From: CAVVZJ01 sp963752755
Lineage (GTDB): Bacteria; Planctomycetota; Planctomycetia; Isosphaerales; Isosphaeraceae
Assembly: GCA_963752755.1 (NCBI GenBank)
Contig: CAVVZJ010000005.1
Coordinates: 1-64,000 of the forward strand
Direction of reading: 5' to 3'
DNA: 64,000 bases
Each line of letters opens with the position of its first letter. Position 1 is the first letter of the stretch. Of the stretch, positions 54,027-63,568 are shown piece after piece. The notes under the pieces are model-generated. The model had not been told where the DNA came from, searched no databases, and saw only the letters and a program-made list of their open reading frames with translations. The position numbers and the translations under genes were made by a program.

Positions 54027-55378
54027 TCAGTCCAGCGACGGGATCGGGATGTCGTTCAGCTCGAAGGTCAGCTCCGTCTCCTCCTGGATCGTGCCATAGT
54101 AATGCAGCTTCGTCGGCGTCTGATCAAGCGGCACTTCGAGGCTCAACCGGATTCCATCGGGCGCAAATCGGCCGTCGGGGCCGACGAGGTTCTCGATCGG
54201 ATGGCCGTCGGGGCCCACGACCTCCAGGCTCTTACGAATGCGTTCGAAGTCCTGGGCGATCAATTCGAACCGGCGACGTCGCATGTTCCGCATGACCCGT
54301 AGCTCGTTCCAGCCCTTGGGAACGACGAGAACCTCGATGACCGCGACCCCGCGCCCCGGGTGTCTCGTCATCCGTTGAACGGAGAGTGAAAGATCACCAC
54401 ACCAGACCGGTCGGGCGTTCGGGGTCTCGCCTTCTTCGAGCGCGAACTCCAGGGGCTCGAGCCGCCTCGCCTCGACCTCCAACGGTAGGCTCGCACGAAG
54501 CCGGGCGAGACGGGTGACGGGCTCCTCAGGGGCGTCCAGCAGGACGGCGAGCGAGACGATCGACCCGGGCCGGCCGAGATTGTCGTTGACCGGTTGAGTG
54601 CGACGTTCGGGGTCGGCCGGCAGGAGTGAACGGCCGTCGGGGGCGGTTGCCTCAAGCAAGGTGATCGGGCCAGCGGAGCGGATTGTCAGGCGAGGCTCGG
54701 CCTGCAACTCCATCTGAAGGATCGGCATCGCGGGTCTTGGCCGTCGGGGCGCGATTCGCGCGAAGCCGGCCCGTGCCGGGGTCGGATCGTGAACAACTCG
54801 CAGGCCACCGCTTCGGACCACGATCCGGAACGGCCCCTCGTGCCAGGTGGGTTGCGGCTCAACGTCCCGGGGCATCAGGCGGATCACCGGGACGGGCCGA
54901 ATTCCGAAGCGGCGTAGTTCGTCGCGATCGGACGTCTCGACGTCCAGGCTGAGCCGATCGATCGCCTTCCAGAATGGCAAGGGCGGCTCATCCTTCACGG
55001 CGATGGTCCGGCCAGGCCAGTGGGGATCGCGGCCGGGGGACATCTCCAGCTCGAAGCCGGTCTGGTCGACCAGCTCGCGGACCAGCCGCCCGAGCGGACG
55101 GTCTTCTCCGGGTTCCAGTTGTACGAGAGTCGGTTGGAGTAGCAAGCGGCGCTCCAGCTCGTCGATCAGGACGACCGCCCGGTTCTGGACCTCGGGGTCA
55201 GGAATGTCGCGGCCGAGAGGAGGATCGGAAGGGCGGCACGGCCCATGTGGCGGAGGGATTCGCTGGCCGACTCCCGCTCGGAGAAGCGCGGGGAGCCTAG
55301 CCGCGCGACGAGATCCTGCGGGGCCAGCCCGGCGGCCGGGCCGAGGCCCAGCACGATCGCCAGGAACGCCGGTGTCAT
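54027..55378 (-). pseudogene. HEAT-like/STN-domain secreted protein, paralog 1, one frameshift
   Basis: Minus strand, ATG 55378 with GGAGGAGG upstream and a signal peptide (MTPAFLAIVLGLGPAAGLAP). One HEAT-like helical pair (LVARLGSPRFSERESASESL RHMG) is followed by a break near 55209-55213: after ILLSA the frame must gain a base to read RDIPDPEVQNRAVVLIDELE. Then comes an STN-like segment (PLGRLVRELVDQTGFELEMS), a beta-rich body and the end LTFELNDIPIPS. It is the last of three tandem paralogs, 34 nt after paralog 2. The lesion looks like CCC read as CC. Probably a periplasmic adaptor or surface protein; function unknown. Confidence 0.7.
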
Positions 55379-55411
55379 CGGGCCTCCTCCCCCGAGCCGT
55401 GGCGGCTCGGA

Positions 55412-56754
55412 TCAAGGCATGGGAACGTCGATAAACTCAAATGCAAGGTTGATGGTCGTCCGCGTCAGGCCGTAGATGCGGAGCTTGGCCGGTGCGGTGG
55501 CACCGTCGGCGGGGGCCAGAAGGAGCGTCAGGTGGTAAGCGTCACCCAGCGGCCGCATCTCCAAAGGAAAGATTACAAAGGGTTTGCCACCCCTGTCGAG
55601 AACCTCGACCTGATGCTCCAGGAAATCGGGACTTAGCGCGAGCGATCTGGCGGTCGGTCGTGGATGCCGGGACGCCGACTCCTGTGAGGTCGGCGGTCGG
55701 ACGGTCAGCTCCAGGGTCCACTGTGGGTCGTTCGGATCCGAGTGTAGCCCGTGGATCACCACCGCGAGGTCATCGCCCACGAAGGAACGGCCGATCGCCT
55801 CCGCGAGCGGGACCTCCATTGGGTCGGGCTTCCGCGAGGCCAGCAACAACGGTAGCACGCCCCGGAGTCGGACAATCCGCTGTCCCGGCTCAGAGGGGTG
55901 TCTGAGTGCCAGAAGATACTGGACTGAGGCCCCCGAGTTGGCGGCGAAGAAGTTCGGGGCGTCGAGCGTCATCTCCGATGGCAGGGCCGGAGTCAGGAGC
56001 GACTGGCCGCGCTCGTCCGACGCCTCGGTCAGCCGAATCGCCCCATGCTGAGCGATCCGCAGTCGCGGTTCGGCCATCACCTGAAGCTGGAGCTGGCACA
56101 ACTCGGCAGCTTGCGGGAAATCCGGATCACCCGGCTCGGGCTCGAACGTCTGATCCCGCTGATAGTGCGACCCAACGATCTTGATCCGGAACGGCCCCGA
56201 GTTGAAGACCGGCGCGAGGCGTCGACCGCGTGCGTCGAACAGGATCACCCCCTGGCTCGGATGACCGATCGCGCTCTCCTGGAGACCAAAGCCGACGTGA
56301 AGACCTGCCTTGCGGCTGAGACGATCGATGGCTTCCCAGAGTGGCAGCGGCTCGGGCGCCTGGAGCGTCAGCCTCCGATCGCCCAGGGAATGGCGGGTTG
56401 TCTCTTCCAGGAAGATCGCCGTCACCCCGCGACGGGAGAGTTCCTCGACGACCTCCCGCACAGTGCGACCGTCAAAGTCGAGCCGGACCCGGGTCGGCTG
56501 GAGCATGAGGCTCACTTCGATCTCCGTCTCGATCGCCTCGGCACGCGCCGGATTTCCGGGTCGCGGGTGTTGCGGGCCGAGCGGAGGACGGGCAAGGCCT
56601 CGCGACCGAGGGCCTTCAACGCCTCAGCCGCGGCCTCGCGATCGACGTAGCGAGGAGCACCGAGGCGCTCCACGAGTTGGCGGGCGTCGGGACCAGGGTC
56701 CGCCGCAGCGAGGGAGGTCAGGAGGATCAGCAGGAGGCTCTTGGTCTTCCGCAC
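55412..56754 (-). pseudogene. HEAT-like/STN-domain secreted protein, paralog 2, one frameshift
   Basis: GTG start at 56754 with signal peptide KTKSLLLILLTSLAAADP. The HEAT-like unit (LVERLGAPRYVDREAAAEAL KALG) leads to RNTRDPEIR; near 56555-56560 one G is missing (CGGGCGC read as CGGCGC) and the frame resumes ARAEAIETEIEVSLMLQPTR. The STN-like segment is VRLDFDGRTVREVVEELSRR. The body ends INLAFEFIDVPMP. The frameshift lies at nearly the same place in the protein as in paralog 1. It follows paralog 3 by 78 nt on the same strand. Confidence 0.7.
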
Positions 56755-56832
56755 GGTTGAGGTCCACTCCCGCGGCCTGGAGTCCCGCGGCTGGTCGCGA
56801 AACATTGGCGGACGGCGGCCCTTGACCGGCGA

Positions 56833-58275
56833 TCAGGGCATGGGGATATCGGTCAGTTCGAAGGCGACCTCGGTCGAGGCCCGTGCCAGCTCGTAGAGTC
56901 GGATCTCGGTCGGGGGACCGAGGATATTCGGGTTCGTCGGCATCAAATGGAGCGAGAGCCGGGTGCCGTCTCGACCCGGCTGGGTCTCGGCGGGGAACCA
57001 CTGGGGATAGGCGCGGCCCTGCGCATCGACGATCTCCACCGGGTTCTGCGGGTTTCCCGGGTGATTGCGGAAGAGCATCGATTCGGCCCCGAAACCCGGC
57101 CGGAAGGGCTGCTGAGGGTCCTGCTCCGAGAGCTTGACTGTCAACTCGATCCTGGTGAAGTGCTGGTTGGGGTCTTGCTTGACGTCGTGGACCTGGATCG
57201 AAACCTGACTGTTCTTGAAGATCTTGTTCCGCTCGTTCAGCGAGACGATCAGCGGTTCTTCCTTGCGAGCCATCACCACGACCGGGATCGTCCCTTTGAG
57301 CCGCTTGATCGACGCGCCAGGCGAGGCGGGCATCTCGAGAGGGATATGGAGCTGGAGGCTCGTACCGCCGATCGTGTTCAGACCGTTGTAGGCGGCAACG
57401 TGGTGGAACTGATTGGGCTGACTGGGGGTTGCCAGGGAATGCCCCTTCTCATCGACGACCTCGGTGATCCGGGGTTGTCCCTCCTGGGCAATCGTCATCC
57501 GAGGCTCGGCCATAAGCTGAAGTTCCATGAGGAACGACTCTGTGGCCACACCCGGAACGGGGGCATGTCCCTGGTCTTGAGGCGGCTCGATCGGAGGCGC
57601 GACCGGCTGGGGGATGACGACGCCGTTCTGGATGATCATGCCGGCGACGGCCGGACCGCCGACATTGACGAAGTTGCGCGAACGGTGATAGTCGAGCTTG
57701 TTGATCGCCACGCGGAAGGGGCCGGCGATGTCGGACGGGCCGGGCGGGGTCGAGCTGGCCATGAGGTTGACGATCGCCTGGCGACTCCCTTGCCCGTTCA
57801 TCCCCATGATCTGTACCCCCGGCGAGACCTGAAGCTGCGCCAGCCTTGCCAGGTCGTCGAGAGCCTTCCAGAACGGCACCGGCTGCGACTCGACGAGGGT
57901 GATCCGGCGGGTATTCCAGGCCGGGTTGTTGTCGGGGATCAGGTTCAGGGTGACGCCCGCCTGGTCACCCAGATTGCGAGCCACCTCCGCGATCGGTCGG
58001 TTGCGGAAGTCGAGCCGGACGCGGGTCGGCTGGACCATCAGGCTGACCTCGATCTCCTCGACGAGGGCCTGGGCGCGAGCCTGGACCTCGGGGTCCGGAT
58101 TGTCGCGGGCGTCTCGGAGTGCGTCGAGAGCCTCACGCCCCAGCCCACGGAGAGCCTCGGCCGCGGCCTCGCGTTCGGCGTAGCGGGGCGCTCCCAGCTT
58201 CGCGACGAGGCTTCGGGGGTCGTCGCCTTGTTGGAGCCCAACCAGGGTTGCCAGCACGATTATCGCCAGACTCAT
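56833..58275 (-). CDS. HEAT-like/STN-domain secreted protein, paralog 3 (intact)
   Basis: ATG 58275, 480 aa. Signal peptide MSLAIIVLATLVGLQQ. HEAT-like unit SLVAKLGAPRYAEREAAAEA through ALRDARDNPDPEVQARAQAL (about residues 22-62). STN-like domain VRLDFRNRPIAEVARNLGDQ then AGVTLNLIPD (about 75-120), the fold found at the N-terminus of secretins and TonB receptors. The rest is beta-rich with a Pro/Gln linker (about 225-245). The end, VAFELTDIPMP, matches the ends of the two neighbours. First gene of a three-gene tandem array; the other two carry frameshifts. No catalytic motif. Role unknown, probably protein binding in the cell envelope. Confidence 0.75.
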   Translation of the reverse strand: MSLAIIVLATLVGLQQGDDPRSLVAKLGAPRYAEREAAAEALRGLGREALDALRDARDNPDPEVQARAQALVEEIEVSLMVQPTRVRLDFRNRPIAEVARNLGDQAGVTLNLIPDNNPAWNTRRITLVESQPVPFWKALDDLARLAQLQVSPGVQIMGMNGQGSRQAIVNLMASSTPPGPSDIAGPFRVAINKLDYHRSRNFVNVGGPAVAGMIIQNGVVIPQPVAPPIEPPQDQGHAPVPGVATESFLMELQLMAEPRMTIAQEGQPRITEVVDEKGHSLATPSQPNQFHHVAAYNGLNTIGGTSLQLHIPLEMPASPGASIKRLKGTIPVVVMARKEEPLIVSLNERNKIFKNSQVSIQVHDVKQDPNQHFTRIELTVKLSEQDPQQPFRPGFGAESMLFRNHPGNPQNPVEIVDAQGRAYPQWFPAETQPGRDGTRLSLHLMPTNPNILGPPTEIRLYELARASTEVAFELTDIPMP

Positions 58276-58551
58276 CTCGGGAACTCCCTCGAAGCCGCCC
58301 CCTCGCCGCTCCGGTTTGGATGGACCGCACGCACGGGGACCGGATTTGGGGTCTACCGCTGAACTCTCATCATACCCCACGGCGGGGTATTGGCCACTCT
58401 CCAGATCGAGAAACCGCGTCCCTTCCGCTCGGAACGAAACGGATGGCGTCGCGAGCATCCGATCGGGATGGCATCGTCTCCCCTATTCTACCCCCGGCAC
58501 AAGGCCCCGCGCCGCCGAATTCGTTCGGGGTTTGCGGAACCTGGGGACAGC

Positions 58552-60087
58552 TCAGGCCCAGACGCTCCGATCGAGCGAGCGGTAGCCGACGGCCTCGGCG
58601 ACATTCTGCGGCTGGATGTCGTCGGCGCCTTCGAGGTCGGCGATCGTGCGCGCGACGCGGAGTACCTTGTCATGAGCCCTGGCCGAAAGGCCGAGTTCTT
58701 CCATCGCACCTTTGAGCAGGCTGGCAGCCTCCGGCTTCAAGGCGCAGAAGCGGCGGACCTGGCGGGGTGTCATCCGTCCGTTGACCTGCGGCCCCTTGGA
58801 ACCGAACCGCTCGGCCTGGCGGGCCCGGGCTCGGAGCACGTCGGTCAGGATGTCGGCCGACGTCGGCCCCGGGGGCGCCTCGGCGAGCTGGGTGAACGGT
58901 ACGGCCGGCACCTCGACGTGCAGGTCGATCCGATCGAGCAACGGCCCGCTGATCCGCCCCAGATATTTCTCGACTTGCTGCGGTGAGCAGGTGCAGGCCC
59001 GCCGCGGGTCACTCCGGTAGCCGCAGGGGCAGGGATTCATCGCGGCGACCAGCACGAAGTCGGCCGGGAAGGTGGTGCTTCGCAAGGCCCGGCTGATCGT
59101 GACCCGCCCCTCCTCCAGCGGTTGACGCAAAACTTCGAGCGTCTTCCGGTTGAATTCCGGCAACTCATCCAGGAAAAGAACGCCCTTGTGAGCAAGGCTG
59201 ATCTCGCCCGGCTGCGGGATCGTGCCGCCGCCGACAAGGCCGGCGTCGCTGACCGAGTGATGCGGCGAGCGGAACGGGCGGATGGCCATTAACGGTTGGC
59301 CGGGACGGAGCAAGCCCATGGCGCTGTAGATCCGGGTCGTCTCCAGGCTCTCCGAGGGCGTCAACGGCGGCATGATCGTCGGCAATCGCCGGGCGAGCAA
59401 CGTCTTGCCCGTGCCGGGTGGTCCGATCATCAGGACGTTATGCCCGCCGCTGGCGGCGATCACCAGGGCGCGCTTGGCGTAGTCCTGCCCCTTGACGTCG
59501 GAGAAGTCTTCTTCCAGGTGACAGAGCTTGCGGAAGACGTCATCCACATCGATCGCCGTCGGTTCCAGGTCGAGCTGTCCGGAGAAGAAGCCGACCGCTT
59601 CGGCGAGGCTACCGATCGGATAGATGGCCACTCCCTCGACAACCGCGGCTTCGGAGGCGTTGGCTGAGGGGATGAGCAGGCCGTCGCGACCCTCCTGCGA
59701 CGCGGTTAGGGCCATCGCCAGGGCCCCCTTGATGGGCCGGGTCTCGCCGGTCAGCGCCAGTTCGCCGACCACGGCGAAGTTGCCGCGTCGCTCGATGGCA
59801 AGTTGGCCGCTACCCGCGAGCATGCCAAGGGCGATCGGCAGGTCGAAACCGCCCGCGTCCTTGCGCAAATCCGCCGGGGCGAGGTTGATGACGACGCGGT
59901 CGGCGGGACGTCGATAGCCCGAGTTGACCAGCGCCCGTTCGACGCGGTGCGTGCTCTCCTTGACCGCGGCCTCGGCCAGGCCGACGAGCACCGTCTTCGG
60001 CACGGCGGCCGACGAGACATCGACCTCCACCTCGACCGGGGCCGCCTCGATCCCGATGAGCGTGTACGAAGCGAACTTCGCGAGCAT
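58552..60087 (-). CDS. comM: YifB/ComM-family Mg-chelatase-like AAA+ ATPase
   Basis: 511 aa from ATG 60087 (MLAKFASYTLIGIEAAPVEV). The N-terminal ChlI-like/Lon-protease-like domain has VVINLAPADLRKDAGGFDLP. The AAA+ core has Walker A GPPGTGKTLLARRLPTIMPP, the family stretch RPFRSPHHSVSDAGLVGGG, Walker B GVLFLDELPEFNRKTLEVLR and AAMNPCPCGY. The C-terminal Mg_chelatase_C domain ends with VARTIADLEGADDIQPQNVA. In naturally transformable bacteria ComM is a hexameric helicase for branch migration during integration of taken-up DNA. Whether this organism is competent is unknown. Confidence 0.93.
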   Translation of the reverse strand: MLAKFASYTLIGIEAAPVEVEVDVSSAAVPKTVLVGLAEAAVKESTHRVERALVNSGYRRPADRVVINLAPADLRKDAGGFDLPIALGMLAGSGQLAIERRGNFAVVGELALTGETRPIKGALAMALTASQEGRDGLLIPSANASEAAVVEGVAIYPIGSLAEAVGFFSGQLDLEPTAIDVDDVFRKLCHLEEDFSDVKGQDYAKRALVIAASGGHNVLMIGPPGTGKTLLARRLPTIMPPLTPSESLETTRIYSAMGLLRPGQPLMAIRPFRSPHHSVSDAGLVGGGTIPQPGEISLAHKGVLFLDELPEFNRKTLEVLRQPLEEGRVTISRALRSTTFPADFVLVAAMNPCPCGYRSDPRRACTCSPQQVEKYLGRISGPLLDRIDLHVEVPAVPFTQLAEAPPGPTSADILTDVLRARARQAERFGSKGPQVNGRMTPRQVRRFCALKPEAASLLKGAMEELGLSARAHDKVLRVARTIADLEGADDIQPQNVAEAVGYRSLDRSVWA

Positions 60088-60214
60088 GGGGTGATCGCCG
60101 AAGGGCTGAACGCCGTTGTCCCTCCCGCGCGCCGACAACGGCCGCGGACCTGGACAGTTTAGCACCGCCCGATGCGACGATCACCACCCTGCCGCGAAAA
60201 AACCTCGCGCCCTC

Positions 60215-60547
60215 TCAGCCGCCCGAGGCCGCCTGGCGGATGCCCTGCAAGGCCGCCTCGACAGCGAGGTTGTAGGCGGTGATGATGTCCGGGTCGGGTT
60301 CCGTCCCGCCGTGGGCATGCACGGGGCGGGCCAGGAAATCGGCGAGGACGCGGAGCCGCTCCGTCTCCGCGCGGTAGCGTTCCAGGTCAAATCGGGCATG
60401 CCATCGCGTGTTGGCGACTTCGTCCTTGGCCCGGGGCGCGGCGACGGCCTCGTCGTTCGCGGCGGCCGGGGCACTCTTCGATTCGATCACGTGTGTTCCC
60501 TCCAGGTGGTCAGGGCAGGCACCCTCCTGCTGGGAGAATTCTGTCAT
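60215..60547 (-). CDS. Hypothetical protein, 110 aa
   Basis: Starts MTEFSQQEGACPDHLEGTHV. An acidic/Ala-rich first half is followed by two helices (WHARFDLERYRAETERLRVL and PDIITAYNLAVEAALQGIRQ). No signal peptide and no known domain. It stands alone between comM and the dioxygenase gene, all on the minus strand. Confidence 0.55.
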   Translation of the reverse strand: MTEFSQQEGACPDHLEGTHVIESKSAPAAANDEAVAAPRAKDEVANTRWHARFDLERYRAETERLRVLADFLARPVHAHGGTEPDPDIITAYNLAVEAALQGIRQAASGG

Positions 60548-60632
60548 TTCTTCAGAATTGTGCCAAGAGCGATTGGGGACCAGGCAGGGTTGGCGAAGGG
60601 CCGATGACCGAGCCCGGGTGATGCGCTCTCGC

Positions 60633-61526
60633 TCATGCTGGAACCGTCAACTTCGCCGGGTCGAGAAGGATCGGGAAGAACTGGCCGGTCATCGGCTGGC
60701 CGTTGGGGATGGCGGGCACCCCATCGAGGATCGGCTCGTCGGAGTCCGATTTCGTGCCGTCCTTGAACACGTTGAGCACCGCCGCGCGGCGGGGTCGGTC
60801 GGACTCGTTGCCGAAGGAGCCGTGGACCATCAAGGGGTGGTGAAACGCGGCGTAACCCCTGGGCAGCTCGATCGCCACCGGGTGCTGGAACTGCTCCCAC
60901 TGTTCGTCGTCGAGGACTTTGCGGATCGCGTCCATCCGGCCGGCGAGTCCGGTGATCGGAAGGAGGCTCCAGGCGTGGCTGCCGGGCACGTACTGGAGAC
61001 AGCCATTCTCCCGGGTGCTGTCATCGAGTGCGATCCAGCAGGTGAGGTGGCCCATCGGCACGGTGCGGGACCAGTAGGAATAGTCCTGATGCCAGGCGAC
61101 GACCCCGCCGGAACGGGCCGGCTTGCAGAAAAGCTGGTCGTGCCAGAACCGCACGGCGCCGCCGAGAAGCTGACTGGCGGGCACGGTGAACGCCGGGTTC
61201 CAGAGCAGGTCGTGGAAGCCGGCCTTAATCCGCCAGGCGCCGAGGGCGTGGAAGAGGACGGTGTTTGGGTCGGTCGATTCGTTGGTGTGGTACTCGTACC
61301 AGAGTTCGCGGCCGGGGTGGTCGGGGTTGAACCACTCGGCCAGCTCGGCGCGGAGGGCCTCGACCTGGGCGTCGTCGAGGATGCGGATGCCGGACAGATA
61401 ACCGTTCTTTTCATAGAAGGCGACCTGCTCGTCGGTGAGCCGGTAGCGATCCCAGTCCTCGCGAGACCGGGGCGTGGGGAAGAGGTCGCCGACGTAGCTG
61501 TGTTGTCGCGAGAGGTCCGCGGTCAT
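60633..61526 (-). CDS. Phytanoyl-CoA dioxygenase (PhyH) family protein
   Basis: 297 aa from ATG 61526 (MTADLSRQHSYVGDLFPTPR). PhyH family of Fe(II)/2-oxoglutarate oxygenases: LTDEQVAFYEKNGYLSGIRI at the start, VVAWHQDYSYWSRTVPMGHL with the iron ligands His and Asp (HxD), CLQYVPGSHAWSLLP, AAFHHPLMVHGSFGNESDRP with the distal His and the 2-oxoglutarate-binding Arg. The catalytic residues are all present, so it should be an active oxygenase; substrate unknown. Planctomycete genomes carry many such genes. Confidence 0.9.
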   Translation of the reverse strand: MTADLSRQHSYVGDLFPTPRSREDWDRYRLTDEQVAFYEKNGYLSGIRILDDAQVEALRAELAEWFNPDHPGRELWYEYHTNESTDPNTVLFHALGAWRIKAGFHDLLWNPAFTVPASQLLGGAVRFWHDQLFCKPARSGGVVAWHQDYSYWSRTVPMGHLTCWIALDDSTRENGCLQYVPGSHAWSLLPITGLAGRMDAIRKVLDDEQWEQFQHPVAIELPRGYAAFHHPLMVHGSFGNESDRPRRAAVLNVFKDGTKSDSDEPILDGVPAIPNGQPMTGQFFPILLDPAKLTVPA

Positions 61527-61669
61527 GGTCGTTCCTCGGGACCGGAAATCCCCGGCGATCATACCGGAGGGGGCCGGCGGCGGGAACGCCGTGCCGCCCG
61601 AACGCCAGCGACCCCCCCGATGGGCGTCGGTCGGGGAGGGCCACAGGATCGCGGTCGCGGGGAATCGGC

Positions 61670-61972
61670 TCAGGGGCCGTTCGAGGCCGGGGCCGCCGGC
61701 GCGGCGTAGGCAGGGCCGCCGACGGGCGTCGGATTCGCGTTGACCGAGAGGGTGTTACCCGACCGGACGTCGAGAATCGTCATCCGAAGGAGGCCCTGCG
61801 AGTCGGCGATGGCCCGGTGCAGGTCGACGATCGAGCCGGTCGGAACATTGTTCGCCGTGAGGATCGTATCCCCGACCTCCAGCCCGGCCAGATTCGCCGC
61901 GCCGCCGGGTGTGACGGAGGTGATTCGTAGCCCGTAGGCGGGTCGGAAGTAGGCCGACGATCCGGGTGCCAC
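61670..61972 (-). pseudogene. PDZ-domain protein, N-terminus lost to the IS4 element
   Basis: Minus strand; the open frame starts at a GTG (61972) that is already at the IS4 boundary. About 100 aa with one PDZ domain: FRPAYGLRITSVTPGGAANL, AGLEVGDTILTANNVPTG, IVDLHRAIADSQGLLRMTIL. The C-terminus is Pro/Ala-rich. Related planctomycete proteins have a signal peptide before the PDZ domain; that part is missing here. Confidence 0.7.
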
Positions 61973-63568
61973 CCTACGCCGTTAACCTTGGACGGGGAGT
62001 ATGCGATAAGGTCTTGATGCGGCACCGGCTTGCGGCCACCCTCTCTGTTGCCACACAGGGACCGGGAGCCGCTCGCCCCGACGGAGTCGGACATGCCGCA
62101 CCGAGACCACCCCCGTGCTACCGCACCGGCCGCCCACCATCAAGACCTCCGGGTCGTCCTCGACTGGTTCACCGCCGAGGCCGACTTCGCCGCCGTCCGG
62201 TTCCGCGGCCCCTGCACCTGGTGCCCGCGCGGCCTGGCCTGCACGGCGCTGCTCTGGGCCTGGTCCGACGAGGCCACGCTCCTCGGGCGCTTCGCCGCCG
62301 CCCGCCAGATCGCCCTCGTATCGCTGGGCCTCGACGCGCTGACGGCGGCGTCCTACCAGGCGTTCACCAAGCTGCTGCGGGCCTGGACCACGGCGCTGGT
62401 CGCGGCCCTGGTCGTCGCCCTGCGCCGCCGGATGCGGGTGGACCTCGCCGAGCGGTTCGAGGTGGCCGGCTTCGCGGCCTTCGGCGTCGACGGCAGCCGG
62501 CTGCAACTGCCACGGACGGCCTCCAACGAGGGCCGGTTCTCGGCCTCGCTGGAGCGGCAGTCGAAGTCGAAGTCGAAGTCGAAGGATCATGTGGCCGAGG
62601 CCGCCCGCCGCAAGAAGGCCGAGTGCCCGCAGCTGTGGCTGACGACGACGTTCCACCTCGGCACCGGGCTGCCCTGGGACTGGCGGACCGGGCCGACCGA
62701 CAGCAGCGAGCGGGACCCCCTCCGGCAGATGCTCGCCGGGCTCCCGGCCGGGGCGCTGGTGGTCGCCGACGCCGGCTTCGTCGGCTACCAGACCTGGGAG
62801 GCGATCCGCGGCGGCGGCCGGCACCTGCTGGTGCGCGGCGGCGCCAACGTCCGGCGGCTCAAGGGCCTGGGCTACGCCCGCGAGCGCGACGGGCTGGACG
62901 CCGACGGCCTGCCCAACTGCACGCCCGACCCTGGGCTACGCCCGCGAGCGCGACGGGCTGGTCTACCTCTGGCCCGACGAGCCGGCGGCCCGAAGCCGGC
63001 CGCCGCTGGTCCTCCGGCTGGTGGTGGCGCAGGGCCCCCGGCACCCGGTGTCCCGGCTCACCTCGGTGCTCGACGAGGCGACGCTGCCGGGCCGGGGGGT
63101 CGTTGAGCTGTATCGGCTCCGCTGGGGTGTGGAGCTGTTCTACCGCCACTTCCAGCAGACCTTCGGCCGGCGCAAGCTGCGGAGCCACCGGGGGGACCAC
63201 GCCGAGTTGGAGGCGACCTGGTCGCTGGTGGGCCTGGGGTCGCTGGGGCTGCACGGCCAGGGGGAGCTGGCGTACGACGCGGTGCCGGCGTCGGCGGTCA
63301 GCGTGGCGGGGCTGCTGCGGGCCTACCGCCAGGCGATGCGGGAGTATCGCGAGGCCCCCGGCCCGGGCGTGTCGCTGTGGGAGCGGCTCGGCTCGGCGGT
63401 GGTCGACGGATCCAGTCGGTCGAGCAAGGCGAGCCGGGAGTACCCACGGAAGAAGCGGGAGCAGGCCATCGGCGCCCCCGAAATCCGGGCCGCGACGGCC
63501 CTTGAGATCGAGCGTGCCGAGCAGATCAAGCATGCTCATGGAAAAAGGTTAAGGGCGTAGAATGGCAC
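61967..63568. mobile_element. IS4-family insertion sequence
   Basis: Ends GTGCCACCCTACGCCGTTAA (left) and, reverse-complemented, GTGCCATTCTACGCCCTTAA (right), with CCTT continuing on both: about 21 of 24 bases match. No target duplication (GATCCGG against GCCTCCC). The left end cuts a PDZ gene and the right end a BrxC-like gene, so the two flanks were not neighbours before. Confidence 0.8.
62093..63560 (+). pseudogene. IS4-family transposase, frame broken by a 64-bp tandem duplication
   Basis: ATG 62093 (MPHRDHPRATAPAAHHQDLR). FEVAGFAAFGVDGSRLQLPR holds the first Asp, GALVVADAGFVGYQTWEAIR the second. Then a 31-bp unit (62867-62897) recurs at 62931-62961; the 64-bp offset shifts the frame. 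In the new frame the protein goes on: VYLWPDEPAARSRPP, VVELYRLRWGVELFYRHFQQ (the YREK-like region with the catalytic Glu) and LGLHGQGELAYDAVPASAVS. A run of SK repeats occurs near 62563-62583. Inactive as it stands. Confidence 0.85.

Noticed and set aside
54027..56754. Programmed frameshifting as the established explanation for the two HEAT/STN frameshifts
   Set aside because: No slippery heptamer or stimulating stem-loop is visible at either site; base loss in CCC/GGG runs is the simpler reading, so it is kept only as a question.
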